This document shows, piece after piece, positions 6,338-14,386 of a stretch of 28,046 nt of DNA. Each line of letters begins with the position of its first letter. Position 1 is the first letter of the stretch. The DNA comes from CAZNRY01 sp964575675. GTDB taxonomy: Bacteria; Eisenbacteria; RBG-16-71-46; CAIMUX01; VGJL01. The position numbers and the translations under genes are program-made. The notes beneath the pieces are model-generated. The model saw nothing but the letters and a program-made list of their open reading frames with translations, did not search any database and had not been told where the DNA came from. Where the stretch lies: assembly GCA_964575675.1 (NCBI GenBank), contig CAZNRY010000031.1:1-28046 (forward strand). Reading direction: 5' to 3'.

Positions 6338-8590
6338 ATGGCATCCAACCAGATCCAGAACGCTCCGGTCTTCGAATTCGAGGCCGGCCCCTACGGCGCC
6401 GATGACCTCCGGGTCTTGAGCTTCCATGGAACCGAGGGGATCTCCGAGCTCTTCCGATTCGACATCGTCATCGGGAGTCGAGACCACGAGATCGATTTGG
6501 ATGCCGTGGTGGGGCAGGACGCGACCCTGACGTGGAGGGACAAAGAGGGGGATCGTTGGGTTCACGGGATCATCTGTCGCTTCGAACAGTCCGGAAGGGC
6601 GGGGAGGATCGCGAACTACCAGGCCCGGATCGTCCCCAAGGTCTGGTTGCTGACCCTTCGCCAGCAATGCCGGATTTTCCAGAACAAGGCGGTGCCCGAC
6701 ATCCTGAAGGAGGTCATGGACAAGGCGGGGATCCCCTCCGATCTCTATGAACTCCGGCTGAATGCCAGTCACAAGCCGCGGGAGTATTGCGTCCAGTATC
6801 GCGAGAATGACTGGGCCTTCGCTTCGCGTCTGATGGAAGAGGAGGGGATCTTCTACTTTTTCGAGCAGACGGAGGACTCCCACAAGCTCATCATGGCGGA
6901 TGTCTCTTCGGCGCACGAGCCGACGCCGGGGAAATCCCTGATTCCGTTCCGAGACCCTGAGTTTGGAGTAGGCGATCAGGAGCAGATCTCACGCTTCCGC
7001 TATTCGGTCCAGATCCGTCACGGCGCCGTGATGCTCCGCGACTTCGATTTCAAGAAACCGAGTCTCAAGGTGGAAAACAAGAAGGCGGCCGAGATCGAGG
7101 CCGACCTCGAGTGGTACGACTACCCCGGTGAGTACACGGAACTCTCGACAGGAAAAGATCTCACCGAAGTACGTTTGCAGGAATTCCGAGCGGAACGCGC
7201 ACTCGGAACCGGTGAGGGCAACTGCACGCATCTGACGGCAGGCCACAAGTTTACGCTCGAGGACCATCCTTCGACCGAAATGAACCAGGAATGGGTGATT
7301 CTCCGGGTCCAGCATTGGTGCAGCCAACCGCAGGCTGCTGAGGAGCAGGCGGCCGCGGGCGAACAGGCTGTCTATCAGAACTCATTCGAGTGCATTCCCT
7401 ACTCCGTGCCGTACCGTCCGCGCCGCTGGACGCCGCGCCCCAAGGTAGATGGCCCGCAGACCGCGATCGTCGTGGGCCCGCCGGGCGAGGAGATCCACAC
7501 CGATGAATACGGCCGCGTGAAGGTCCAGTTCCATTGGGACCGCAACGGTCGTAAGGATGAGAAGAGCTCCTGCTGGATCCGAGTGAGTCAGGGATGGGGC
7601 GGCGCCGGATACGGAATGATCATCATCCCGAGGATCGGTCACGAGGTCGTGGTCGACTTCCTCGAGGGGGATCCGGATCAGCCGCTGATTGTCGGAAGGG
7701 TCTACAACGGCGAGAGCCCGCCCCCCTATGGATTGCCGGGGGCGAAGACGAAGAGCAGCTTCAAATCGAACACCTCTCCCGGTGGCGGGGGATCGAACGA
7801 ACTCCGCTTCGAAGACGCGAGCGGAAACGAGGAGATCTATCTCCACGGACAGAAGGACTGGAACACCGTCATCGAGCACGACAAGACGGAATCGATCGGC
7901 AACGACAACACGGAGTCGATCGGAAACAACGAGACGATCGACGTGAAGAAGAACCGCTCGAAGACGGTCGGTGTCGATCAGTCGGAGACGATCGGGTCGA
8001 ACAAGACCATATCGGTCGGCTCGAATCACACCGAGAAGATTGGCTCGAACATGAGCCTGAACGTAGGGGCGAACAAGACCGAAACCGTCGCGATCGCCTC
8101 AACCGAGACAGTGGGAGCGTCCAAGACCTTGAAGATCGGGGCCGCCTTCCAGATGAGCGTGGGGGCCGGGATGAACGAAACCGTGGGCGCGGCGAAGGCT
8201 GAGAGTGTCGGGGGGGCGAAGTCGGAGACGGTCGATGGCTCCAAGACCGAGAGAATCGGCGGATCGAAGTCGGAAACGGTCGGGGCCAGCAAGACCGTGA
8301 AGATCACGGGGGACCTGGCCGAGGACGTCGGAGGCAACCTGGCGGCCAAGGTCGGCAAGGACCTCGCGGAAGATGTCGCGGGCAGCATCGTGGGAAAGGC
8401 GGGGAAGGACGTCATCCTGAAGGCCGGGAAGAACGGCGCCATAGCAGCCGGAGATCAGCTCGTTCTTGAGTGCGGGAGTGCATCGATCACGCTGAAGAAG
8501 AACGGGGACATCACGATCAAGGGGAAGAAGATCTCGGTCAAGGCCGACGGGGATATCGTCATGAAAGGCCAGAACATCAAGCAGAACTAG
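6338..8590 (+). CDS. vgrG: VgrG (TssI) T6SS spike protein
   Basis: VgrG forms the trimeric spike at the tip of the Hcp tube and carries effectors into target cells. The 750-residue protein has the gp27-like part (ISELFRFDIVIGS, YCVQYRENDWAFASRLMEEEGIFYFF) and a gp5-like OB fold (DEYGRVKVQFHWDR, SCWIRVSQGWGGAGYGMIIIPRIGHEV, DPDQPLIVGRVYN). A long beta-helix of eight-residue repeats occupies 514-705, and a DITIKGKKISVKADG tail ends the protein. There is no extra enzymatic domain at the C-terminus, so cargo is probably carried by the downstream PAAR-like protein. ATG 6338 has GGAAGG ten bases upstream; an in-frame GTG at 6332 is the alternative. The next genes encode typical VgrG-linked adaptors. 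Confidence 0.96.
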   Translation: MASNQIQNAPVFEFEAGPYGADDLRVLSFHGTEGISELFRFDIVIGSRDHEIDLDAVVGQDATLTWRDKEGDRWVHGIICRFEQSGRAGRIANYQARIVPKVWLLTLRQQCRIFQNKAVPDILKEVMDKAGIPSDLYELRLNASHKPREYCVQYRENDWAFASRLMEEEGIFYFFEQTEDSHKLIMADVSSAHEPTPGKSLIPFRDPEFGVGDQEQISRFRYSVQIRHGAVMLRDFDFKKPSLKVENKKAAEIEADLEWYDYPGEYTELSTGKDLTEVRLQEFRAERALGTGEGNCTHLTAGHKFTLEDHPSTEMNQEWVILRVQHWCSQPQAAEEQAAAGEQAVYQNSFECIPYSVPYRPRRWTPRPKVDGPQTAIVVGPPGEEIHTDEYGRVKVQFHWDRNGRKDEKSSCWIRVSQGWGGAGYGMIIIPRIGHEVVVDFLEGDPDQPLIVGRVYNGESPPPYGLPGAKTKSSFKSNTSPGGGGSNELRFEDASGNEEIYLHGQKDWNTVIEHDKTESIGNDNTESIGNNETIDVKKNRSKTVGVDQSETIGSNKTISVGSNHTEKIGSNMSLNVGANKTETVAIASTETVGASKTLKIGAAFQMSVGAGMNETVGAAKAESVGGAKSETVDGSKTERIGGSKSETVGASKTVKITGDLAEDVGGNLAAKVGKDLAEDVAGSIVGKAGKDVILKAGKNGAIAAGDQLVLECGSASITLKKNGDITIKGKKISVKADGDIVMKGQNIKQN
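7877..8452 (+). repeat. 24 consecutive octapeptide repeats of the VgrG beta-helix
   Basis: Translated in the vgrG frame, these 576 bases divide into exactly 24 octads with no insertion or deletion, starting at HDKTESIG. Position 8 is glycine in 19 of 24 and position 7 is Ile or Val in the first 21, with Ala in the last three. Typical units are SNKTISVG and GSKSETVG. This matches the octad principle of the phage T4 gp5 triple-stranded beta-helix. The DNA copies are degenerate, so repeat expansion is not recent. Confidence 0.9.
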
Positions 8591-8599
8591 GAGGAGACC

Positions 8600-9031
8600 A
8601 TGGGTCTACTACAGGAGATTGCCGCGCTCGGGGCCGGCATCGTGCGGGGTGAATGGCTCGGCCTCGATCCGCACCGCCGGCCCCTCGTCCAGTGGTCCGG
8701 GGGCCCTCAGGAACCCGAAGTCGCGGAACTCGCCGCGGGCGCAATCCCGGCGGGGATGGTCGAGGATTCCGCCGGGGTCCCTGCCTTGATCCTTCCACCG
8801 GGGAAGCCGGGTGAGCGGCCCGTCCTGCTTGCGATCCTCCGTGAGTCCGTCCCCGAGACGTTCACGCCGGATCGATTGGTCCTCGAAGCCAAGAAGCAGC
8901 TGGTTATCCGCTGCGGCAATGGTCGTCTGGAGCTCGACGGAGACGGGTCGGTCCAGCTTCGGGCGCGGACGATCCTGTCAAGGTCCAGTGGCGTGCATCG
9001 CATCAAGGGGGGCGCGGTCCAGATCAACTGA
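8600..9031 (+). CDS. DUF6484 family VgrG-associated protein
   Basis: A 143-residue protein directly after vgrG (nine-base gap) with AGGAGGAG at 8589-8596 just before its ATG. The sequence fits the DUF6484 pattern: a short N-terminal helix, RGEWLGLDPHRRPLVQW, an alanine/glycine-rich middle, RPVLLAILRE, and a C-terminal beta-rich segment (LVIRCGNGRLELDGDGSVQLRA cut short here). DUF6484 genes are repeatedly found beside vgrG and DUF2169 genes. The C-terminal part resembles the end of a VgrG beta-helix, which suggests that it packs on the spike; that is an inference. The molecular function of the family is not known to me. Confidence 0.75.
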   Translation: MGLLQEIAALGAGIVRGEWLGLDPHRRPLVQWSGGPQEPEVAELAAGAIPAGMVEDSAGVPALILPPGKPGERPVLLAILRESVPETFTPDRLVLEAKKQLVIRCGNGRLELDGDGSVQLRARTILSRSSGVHRIKGGAVQIN

Positions 9032-9083
9032 GGTTCAACGCATCGAAGCCCGGCGACAGCTCGGCGATGTCTCTGTATCTTCT

Positions 9084-9090
9084 GGAGGAG
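9084..9090 (+). promoter_or_regulatory. Ribosome binding site that decides the DUF2169 start
   Basis: GGAGGAG at 9084-9090 lies six bases before the in-frame GTG at 9097. The earlier in-frame ATG at 9067 has no comparable site. The GTG start also gives VRIVNFTPFPAE as the N-terminus, matching the usual beginning of DUF2169 proteins. Confidence 0.7.
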
Positions 9091-9096
9091 CAGGAT

Positions 9097-10167
9097 GTGA
9101 GGATCGTCAACTTCACCCCGTTTCCGGCTGAGATCACCATCAACACGGACAAGAATGGGGTGGATTGGTACTTGGTTGTCGTGAAGGGGACGTTTTCAAT
9201 CCCCCAGACCGGCCAACCACACCCCGCCAAGGAGCAGGTCCCCTTCTTCTACGGAGACCATCACTACGGCGATCCGGAGACGACCAGCATCCGGTACGAG
9301 AGCGAGTTCGCCCCCGTGAAGCCCCGCGCTGAAGTGATTCTCGTCGGATCGGGATATGCTCCCGCAGGAAGGGCCTCCCGATCCCACGTCGTTGAACTGA
9401 GTGTGGGTGGGTTCTCCAAGAAGATCCGTGTTGTGGGGGACCGGGTCTGGAGGAGCATTCTGGGACTCATTGCTTTTCCAAGTGCACCGAAGCCGTTCGT
9501 GAAGATGACGATCTGTTACGAGAGAGCATTCGGAGGGAGCGATACCGCCCACAAGAACCCGAAGAAGCACCGATTCGAGAGGAGGAACCTGGTGGGTGTC
9601 GGTTTCCAGGGGGGGCGGAGCGCCCGCAAGGCGAGCGGCAAGCCCCTACCGAATCTCGAGCATCCCAGCGAACGTCTCCGCAGGCCGGGACAGAAGATTC
9701 GCCCCATGGCGTATGGATTCTTGAGCCGCTCCTGGGAGCCGCGGGCCCAGCATGTCGGGACATACGATGCGGGATGGAAAGCGGAGCGGTTCCCGCTTCT
9801 TCCGGACGATTTCGACGAGAGGTACTTCCAAGGTGCGCCCCCCGATCAAACGCTTCCCCACCTGCACGGTGGCGAGCGGGTGCGCTTGGTCAATCTCTCC
9901 CCCGACGGCCCCATGACCTTCATACTTCCGCCTCTCCTCCTGTCGTTCGCCTTTCGGTTCCTCGATCGGACCGAGTCGAGGGATCTCCATGCCGACACCC
10001 TGATCCTCGAGCCGGATGAGCGGCGGTTCCAGGTCGTTTGGCGGTCGCGCGCGCCGGTGAAGGCGAAACTCCTTTCTCTGGGAGAGGTTTGGGTCGGAGA
10101 ACCGAGTCCCGGAAGAAAGAGATCGGTTGCTACGGGGAAGCGCTATCTCGATTGGAGCGCCCCGTGA
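9097..10167 (+). CDS. DUF2169 family T6SS adaptor-like protein
   Basis: A 356-residue protein of the DUF2169 family. Visible landmarks are the N-terminal IVNFTPFPAE, WYLVVVKGTFSI, FYGDHHYGDPETTSIRYESEFAPVKPRAEV (split here by family convention), KMTICYERAFGG, an N-P-x-G-like glycine-rich region with LPNLEHP, and a C-terminal LSPDGPMTFILPP. DUF2169 proteins are encoded between vgrG and DUF4150/PAAR-like effectors and are thought to help load the effector on the spike. The order here, vgrG, DUF6484, DUF2169, ketosynthase-like, DUF4150, is that arrangement. GTG 9097 is preferred because of its ribosome binding site. The stop overlaps the next GTG start by four bases. Confidence 0.85.
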   Translation: MRIVNFTPFPAEITINTDKNGVDWYLVVVKGTFSIPQTGQPHPAKEQVPFFYGDHHYGDPETTSIRYESEFAPVKPRAEVILVGSGYAPAGRASRSHVVELSVGGFSKKIRVVGDRVWRSILGLIAFPSAPKPFVKMTICYERAFGGSDTAHKNPKKHRFERRNLVGVGFQGGRSARKASGKPLPNLEHPSERLRRPGQKIRPMAYGFLSRSWEPRAQHVGTYDAGWKAERFPLLPDDFDERYFQGAPPDQTLPHLHGGERVRLVNLSPDGPMTFILPPLLLSFAFRFLDRTESRDLHADTLILEPDERRFQVVWRSRAPVKAKLLSLGEVWVGEPSPGRKRSVATGKRYLDWSAP

Positions 10168-11225
10168 GGGAATTGCAGTCAGGGGCTCGTCGAGAGCCGC
10201 TTCATGTGCGGGCGGCGGGATTGGTGACCGCCGTGGGCTTGTCCCTGCGCGCCTCTGCAGCGGCCTACCGGGCCGGGATCATGCGATTCCACGAGATCCC
10301 GTTCCATGATGCCGGAGGGGTTCCGATCACTGCGTCCCAGGTACCCCGATTGACGGATGGGCGGCAGGGACTCAGACGAATGGTCGCTCTGTTGTCGGCT
10401 GCGATTCACGATCTTGTGGAGCAACTTGGCCGGGAGCTGCCGGTGGGGCTGCCGATCCTCGTCGCGGGACCGGAGAAGGGGCGCCCGGGTACCCCAGCTC
10501 GCTTCGAGGAGGATCTTGTCCGATCCGTTCAGGCCGAAGGGGGATGGAGATTCGATGAGAGGGCGTCGGCGATGATCCTCACCGGCAACACCGGAGGTAT
10601 TAGGGGACTTGGTCATGCCCGTGCCCTGTTACAGGACTCTAATGTCCCGGGCGTTCTGGTTACAGGAGTCGATTCGTTTCTCAACCGTGCGGCGCTTGAT
10701 CACATGGAATCGGGTCGCTATCTGAAGACGGCCGACAACCCGGACGGGGTCATCCCGGGTGAAGGCGCCGCCGCCCTGCTCGTCACCCGGCCGTGGGCGT
10801 GGGACAGGATTCCACCGCTCTTGGAGGTCGTGGGGTTGGGTTCGGCCGGGGAGGAGGCGGCGGCAGACTCCGATCTCCCGAACACGGGAAAGGGCCTGGC
10901 CGCGGCGATCCGAGACGCCCTCTCCGATGCAGGCATGAGCACGGGGGCGACTGATTTCAGACTGAGCGACGTGGCAGGGGAGAGGGTTCAGTTCGCCGAG
11001 ACGAACTACGCGATGAGTCGCACGCTCAGAGAGCGACATGAGCAGTACCCTCTCTGGCTGCCGGGCGAATCACTTGGGGAGGTCGGCGCTGCCGCTGGCC
11101 CGACCTTGCTCGCCGTTGCGGGCATCGCCTTCGCGAAGGGATATGCCCCCGGCCCCGCTGCCCTCTGCCAGACGGGATCGCGATCGGGAGCCCGGGCCCT
11201 TGCCGTCGTGAAGCGGGCGGGGTGA
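10164..11225 (+). CDS. Ketosynthase-fold protein lacking catalytic residues
   Basis: A 353-residue protein with the thiolase/beta-ketoacyl synthase fold, starting at GTG 10164 in a GTGA overlap with the DUF2169 stop. Fold landmarks are an N-terminal VRAAGLVTAVGLS, a middle GNTGGIRGLGHARALLQ, VPGVLVTGVDSFL, DNPDGVIPGEGAAALLV and a C-terminal glycine-rich SLGEVGAAAG. In active enzymes the middle motif carries the nucleophilic Cys and the C-terminal motif a His; here these appear to be Gly (TGNTGG) and Glu (GEVGAAAG). It is therefore probably not a condensing enzyme. Related proteins occur in T6SS vgrG/DUF2169 gene neighbourhoods, where a structural or chaperone role is plausible. The fold is fairly sure; the role is an inference. 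Confidence 0.75.
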   Translation: MRELQSGARREPLHVRAAGLVTAVGLSLRASAAAYRAGIMRFHEIPFHDAGGVPITASQVPRLTDGRQGLRRMVALLSAAIHDLVEQLGRELPVGLPILVAGPEKGRPGTPARFEEDLVRSVQAEGGWRFDERASAMILTGNTGGIRGLGHARALLQDSNVPGVLVTGVDSFLNRAALDHMESGRYLKTADNPDGVIPGEGAAALLVTRPWAWDRIPPLLEVVGLGSAGEEAAADSDLPNTGKGLAAAIRDALSDAGMSTGATDFRLSDVAGERVQFAETNYAMSRTLRERHEQYPLWLPGESLGEVGAAAGPTLLAVAGIAFAKGYAPGPAALCQTGSRSGARALAVVKRAG

Positions 11226-11228
11226 CGC

Positions 11229-12191
11229 ATGCCGAATCCGGTATTCGCGAACAACATGAACGTGGCCTGCAAGTCGGGCGACGCCAAAGTGATTTGCGCC
11301 TTTCCGGATGTCTGCCTGAGCCCGCCCAGCCCACCTGCGGGTCCGATCCCAATTCCCTATCCGGTCACCTCGATGTCGAGCGACACCACCGACGGGAGTG
11401 CGACGGTCAAGATCAACAACAAAGAGGTGATGCTCAAGGACAAGTCCTGCTATAGCAAGTGCACGGGCGATGAGGCAGCGACCAAGACCCTCGGGATGGG
11501 AGTCATGAACGCAACCCTCTCGGGGAAGACCTACTTCAAGATGTGGTCGATGGACGTGAAGGTCGAGGGCGAGAACGTCGTCCGCGCCTTCGATATCACG
11601 ACATCGAATCACATGAGCGAGATCGGAAACGCCTCCGTCCCCATGATCAACTCGGAGAAACTCGGATTCGCCCAACTCGACGCATGCAAGGGCGTCGACA
11701 AGAAGTACGAGCTTCTTCCCTACAAGAGCAAGAACCCAGCGACCGGACAGAAGGAAGAAACATGCAAGCGCTCGACTCCTCCGACGACGGGGCATCACTT
11801 GATTCCCGGGCGGTGCATGCGCTTTGGCCCCCGGGGGGGCTATCCGCCCGGTTGCTCGCACGACGGCGCCCCTGTGATCTGCGTCTCGGGAACGAGTCAG
11901 TGGTCAGGAACACACAAGAAACTCCACGCGAGATTCGACCCCGTGGAGTTTGCGCACGCGAAGCGACCCCCAAAGGGGAAGATGACATACAAGGCCGCCC
12001 GCAACGCCGCCGCGGCATCGGTCGCAGGCGCGAAAGCCAACAAGAAGGTCACCGACCAACAATTCGAGTGTCTCAAGGCACAGCTGGATGACTACTACAA
12101 GAACTGCCTGGACAAGAACAAGGACGGTTCGGTCAACCAGAACCAGTTGGTCAACGCGTCGAGTTCAGGCGTCCCCGCCCAAGTGCTCTAG
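11229..12191 (+). CDS. DUF4150 PAAR-like T6SS effector with Tox-GHH2 nuclease domain
   Basis: A 320-residue modular effector. Residues 1 to about 125 are a DUF4150 PAAR-like domain (NPVFANNMNV, PPSPPAGPIPIPYP, KINNKEVMLK), the cone expected to cap the VgrG trimer. Residues about 180-293 match the Tox-GHH2 toxin pattern of the HNH/endonuclease VII superfamily: TTGHHLIPGRC with the GHH signature at 188-190, VICVSGTSQWSGTHKKLHARFD, then Y-x-x-A-R and a helix ending CLKAQLDDYY. The predicted activity is DNA cleavage in the target cell. The last residues contain an EF-hand-like loop, DKNKDGSVNQNQ, at 295-306. The gene starts three bases after the ketosynthase-like stop. No signal peptide is present, consistent with T6SS delivery. 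Confidence 0.85.
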   Translation: MPNPVFANNMNVACKSGDAKVICAFPDVCLSPPSPPAGPIPIPYPVTSMSSDTTDGSATVKINNKEVMLKDKSCYSKCTGDEAATKTLGMGVMNATLSGKTYFKMWSMDVKVEGENVVRAFDITTSNHMSEIGNASVPMINSEKLGFAQLDACKGVDKKYELLPYKSKNPATGQKEETCKRSTPPTTGHHLIPGRCMRFGPRGGYPPGCSHDGAPVICVSGTSQWSGTHKKLHARFDPVEFAHAKRPPKGKMTYKAARNAAAASVAGAKANKKVTDQQFECLKAQLDDYYKNCLDKNKDGSVNQNQLVNASSSGVPAQVL

Positions 12192-12214
12192 GGGGTAAGG
12201 AAAGGAACCCGACG

Positions 12215-13126
12215 ATGGCGGCGACCGACAAGAGGAAGGGGATGTACTTCACCGGGGTGGCCTCCGCGGGACGCGGTAGGGCGATCGTGACCGGTCACTA
12301 CTGGGCGCATGAAGAAACGGACGAGCGGATCACGGCCGCGCGCTTGGTCGAAGGAGGCAAATGGACCTCCCTGAGGGGATATACCGGAATCGTCCATGCG
12401 ACCCGCCATGATCCCGGGGCGAAGTTCGAGTTTCTGCTGATGGAGCGCGCTTTGACGCTCTACCGAGTCAGCGCCGCCGCCGAGTTCTCCTACGAGACGA
12501 TCAGCGAGACCCGCGAGGGTTTCTTGATGGACCTTCGAAGAATCGGCACCAGATGGTACGCGGTAGGAGGCCAGCACCAGGCGTTCCGTACGGAGAAGAA
12601 GGGTTGGAGGACCATCGACAAGGGGATCTTCCTCCCCGATGAGGAGGACCACAGCGCGCTCCTGCAGAGTATTCACGGCCTGGACGAATCGGATGTCTAC
12701 GCCGTCGGAACATCCGGGATAGTCCTCCACTTCGATGGTGATGAATGGGAGGAGATCGAATCCCCGACCGACTTTGACTTGGAGCGCGTCTTGTGCGTCA
12801 GCCGGGACGAGGTGTACCTCTGCGGCTGTGGCGGGATGCTTTTCCGCGGCAGCAAGGACTCCTGGCTTGCGCTGACCGAACCGGATGAGAAGGTCACATT
12901 CTGGGACATGGCGCTTCTTGCGGGGCGGGTATTCGTCTGCTCCGATGACAGACTGTTTGTCCTCGATGGAAACACGCTCGAGGAAGTACCGATTCCGGTT
13001 CGGGGACCTGTCCAGTTCTACCGAATGGATGCGGGGGACGGTGAGCTGTGGACCGTTGGAGGGGAATGCGTGCTGCACTTCGACGGGAAGAGCTGGACCC
13101 AACACGTCTGTCCAGAGAACGAGTGA
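12215..13126 (+). CDS. Beta-propeller-like protein, candidate immunity partner of the GHH2 effector
   Basis: A 303-residue soluble protein with no signal peptide and repeated beta-propeller blades. Two clear repeats are VYAVGTSGIVLHFDGDEWEEI and, near the end, LWTVGGECVLHFDGKSWTQ; a VYLCGCGGMLFRGSKDSW copy lies between them (first example shortened in meaning to its VLHFDG core). GGAAAGGA at 12198-12205 lies nine bases before the ATG. It is the last gene of the plus-strand operon, directly after the nuclease effector, the position where cognate immunity genes usually sit. That placement supports an immunity role, but the sequence alone does not prove it. A structural or adaptor role is the alternative. 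Confidence 0.6.
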   Translation: MAATDKRKGMYFTGVASAGRGRAIVTGHYWAHEETDERITAARLVEGGKWTSLRGYTGIVHATRHDPGAKFEFLLMERALTLYRVSAAAEFSYETISETREGFLMDLRRIGTRWYAVGGQHQAFRTEKKGWRTIDKGIFLPDEEDHSALLQSIHGLDESDVYAVGTSGIVLHFDGDEWEEIESPTDFDLERVLCVSRDEVYLCGCGGMLFRGSKDSWLALTEPDEKVTFWDMALLAGRVFVCSDDRLFVLDGNTLEEVPIPVRGPVQFYRMDAGDGELWTVGGECVLHFDGKSWTQHVCPENE

Positions 13127-13135
13127 GAGGAAGCC

Positions 13136-14326
13136 CTATTCCTTGATCTCCTTGCCTCGATCCCGCGCGAACCGCTCGAGTTCGAAGTCGGGCGCTTTGC
13201 CACTCGATGCGAGACACTGGCGCAGGTAGGCGTCGCGTCCTCCCTCCAGATCCAGAACGGACAAGGCCTCTGTGAGGTCGATGTCATCCACCGGCTTTCC
13301 CCACCGGTACCGAGTGGATTCCCGGAATCGACCGCGTTCCTTCTCCCAGAACGCCACCGCTTCGACAGGATCCGGGATATCGGTCCCTTCCCCACCGGGG
13401 GTTGATTCGACCAGGCCCAGGGGTTCGCCTGTAAGGGAGGTGAAAGCTTCGCCCGCTGCTTCGGCCAATTCCGGCTGCCTCAGCCCCTCGAGGAGGGCGG
13501 GGACGCCTCTGGGGTCGCCGAGGGCGCCGATTCCCCTGAGGGCGGCGCCGGCCACGGGTTTCCTACCGACGGCCTCCTGCAGGAACTCCAGCTCTTGGGC
13601 TCCTCCCCACGCCCCCAGGACGAGGACCGCTTCCGCATCGGACGCAGCCCCGCGCTTCGCCGCCTCCCGCGCGAGAGACAGGACCTCCTTGGATCCCCAC
13701 CGGCTTGCGGCTCGCAGTACCCAGGCTCGCACCACCTCGTCCGGGTCCTCCACGCCGATCCGGATTTCCGGCGGGGTGGGAGGGGGGCCGATCCGGTACC
13801 GGATCGAGTAGGCGATCCGGCGGATGAGGGGATCCCCGGACCCGCACAGCCTCGCAATGATCCCGGCGGGGATCGCCGCGCGGTGGAATGCCAGGGCGTC
13901 GGCCCAAATCACCGCGGCGGAGTCGGATCCACCCGGAAGCTTTCGTTGCGCGGCTTCCATCCACAGCGCGGGACTGCTGTGTCGTAGCGCGTGCCGCACC
14001 CCCAGAGACGCTTCGCCCGCCGCATTTGCGATGAGATCAACGACAGGCCCGGTGATCGGATCGGCCCGGACGAGAAGACTCCATGCGGCGGCCGCGACCA
14101 GCGTCCAGGTTTCTCCCTCGAGGGACGCTTGCGCGAGTTCGATCGCGACACCGCCGCCCTCGCGGAGGCCGTCCAGATGCGCCTCCATCCGTTCTTCGAG
14201 ACGACCCAGGTGGAGGGGCCGGAAGTCCCATCGGTAAATGGAGGCCTCGCGGGCTTCCCACAGAAAATCCAACTCCTCGAGATGCTCCTGCATCACGTCG
14301 AGCAGAACCCGATCCTTCAAGTTCAT
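13136..14326 (-). CDS. TIGR02270 family HEAT-like repeat protein
   Basis: A 396-residue alpha-helical protein of the TIGR02270 type, a family of unknown function found beside T6SS genes. The N-terminus has the family pattern DVMQEHLEELDFLWEAREAS followed by LGRLEERMEAHLDGLREGG. The middle has HEAT-like helices (DPDEVVRAWVLRAASRW, GSKEVLSLAREAAKRGA, GALGDPRGVPALLEGLRQ) and an LTGEPLG segment. The C-terminus has RYRWGKP and RDAYLRQCLASSG. GGGAG lies eight bases before the ATG. It is the last gene of the minus-strand operon, and its stop is nine bases from the stop of the beta-propeller gene. HEAT repeats usually bind other proteins; the partner is unknown. Confidence 0.8.
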   Translation of the reverse strand: MNLKDRVLLDVMQEHLEELDFLWEAREASIYRWDFRPLHLGRLEERMEAHLDGLREGGGVAIELAQASLEGETWTLVAAAAWSLLVRADPITGPVVDLIANAAGEASLGVRHALRHSSPALWMEAAQRKLPGGSDSAAVIWADALAFHRAAIPAGIIARLCGSGDPLIRRIAYSIRYRIGPPPTPPEIRIGVEDPDEVVRAWVLRAASRWGSKEVLSLAREAAKRGAASDAEAVLVLGAWGGAQELEFLQEAVGRKPVAGAALRGIGALGDPRGVPALLEGLRQPELAEAAGEAFTSLTGEPLGLVESTPGGEGTDIPDPVEAVAFWEKERGRFRESTRYRWGKPVDDIDLTEALSVLDLEGGRDAYLRQCLASSGKAPDFELERFARDRGKEIKE

Positions 14327-14386
14327 CGCGCAACTCCCGGGGCTTCGCTCGCCAGGCCGATCATCCGTTTGGAGTCCCGCTCGCCG

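Noticed and set aside
7877..8452. Tandem DNA repeat or CRISPR-like array
   Set aside because: The period is at protein level (eight residues) inside the vgrG frame. DNA copies are degenerate and there are no identical repeats with unique spacers.
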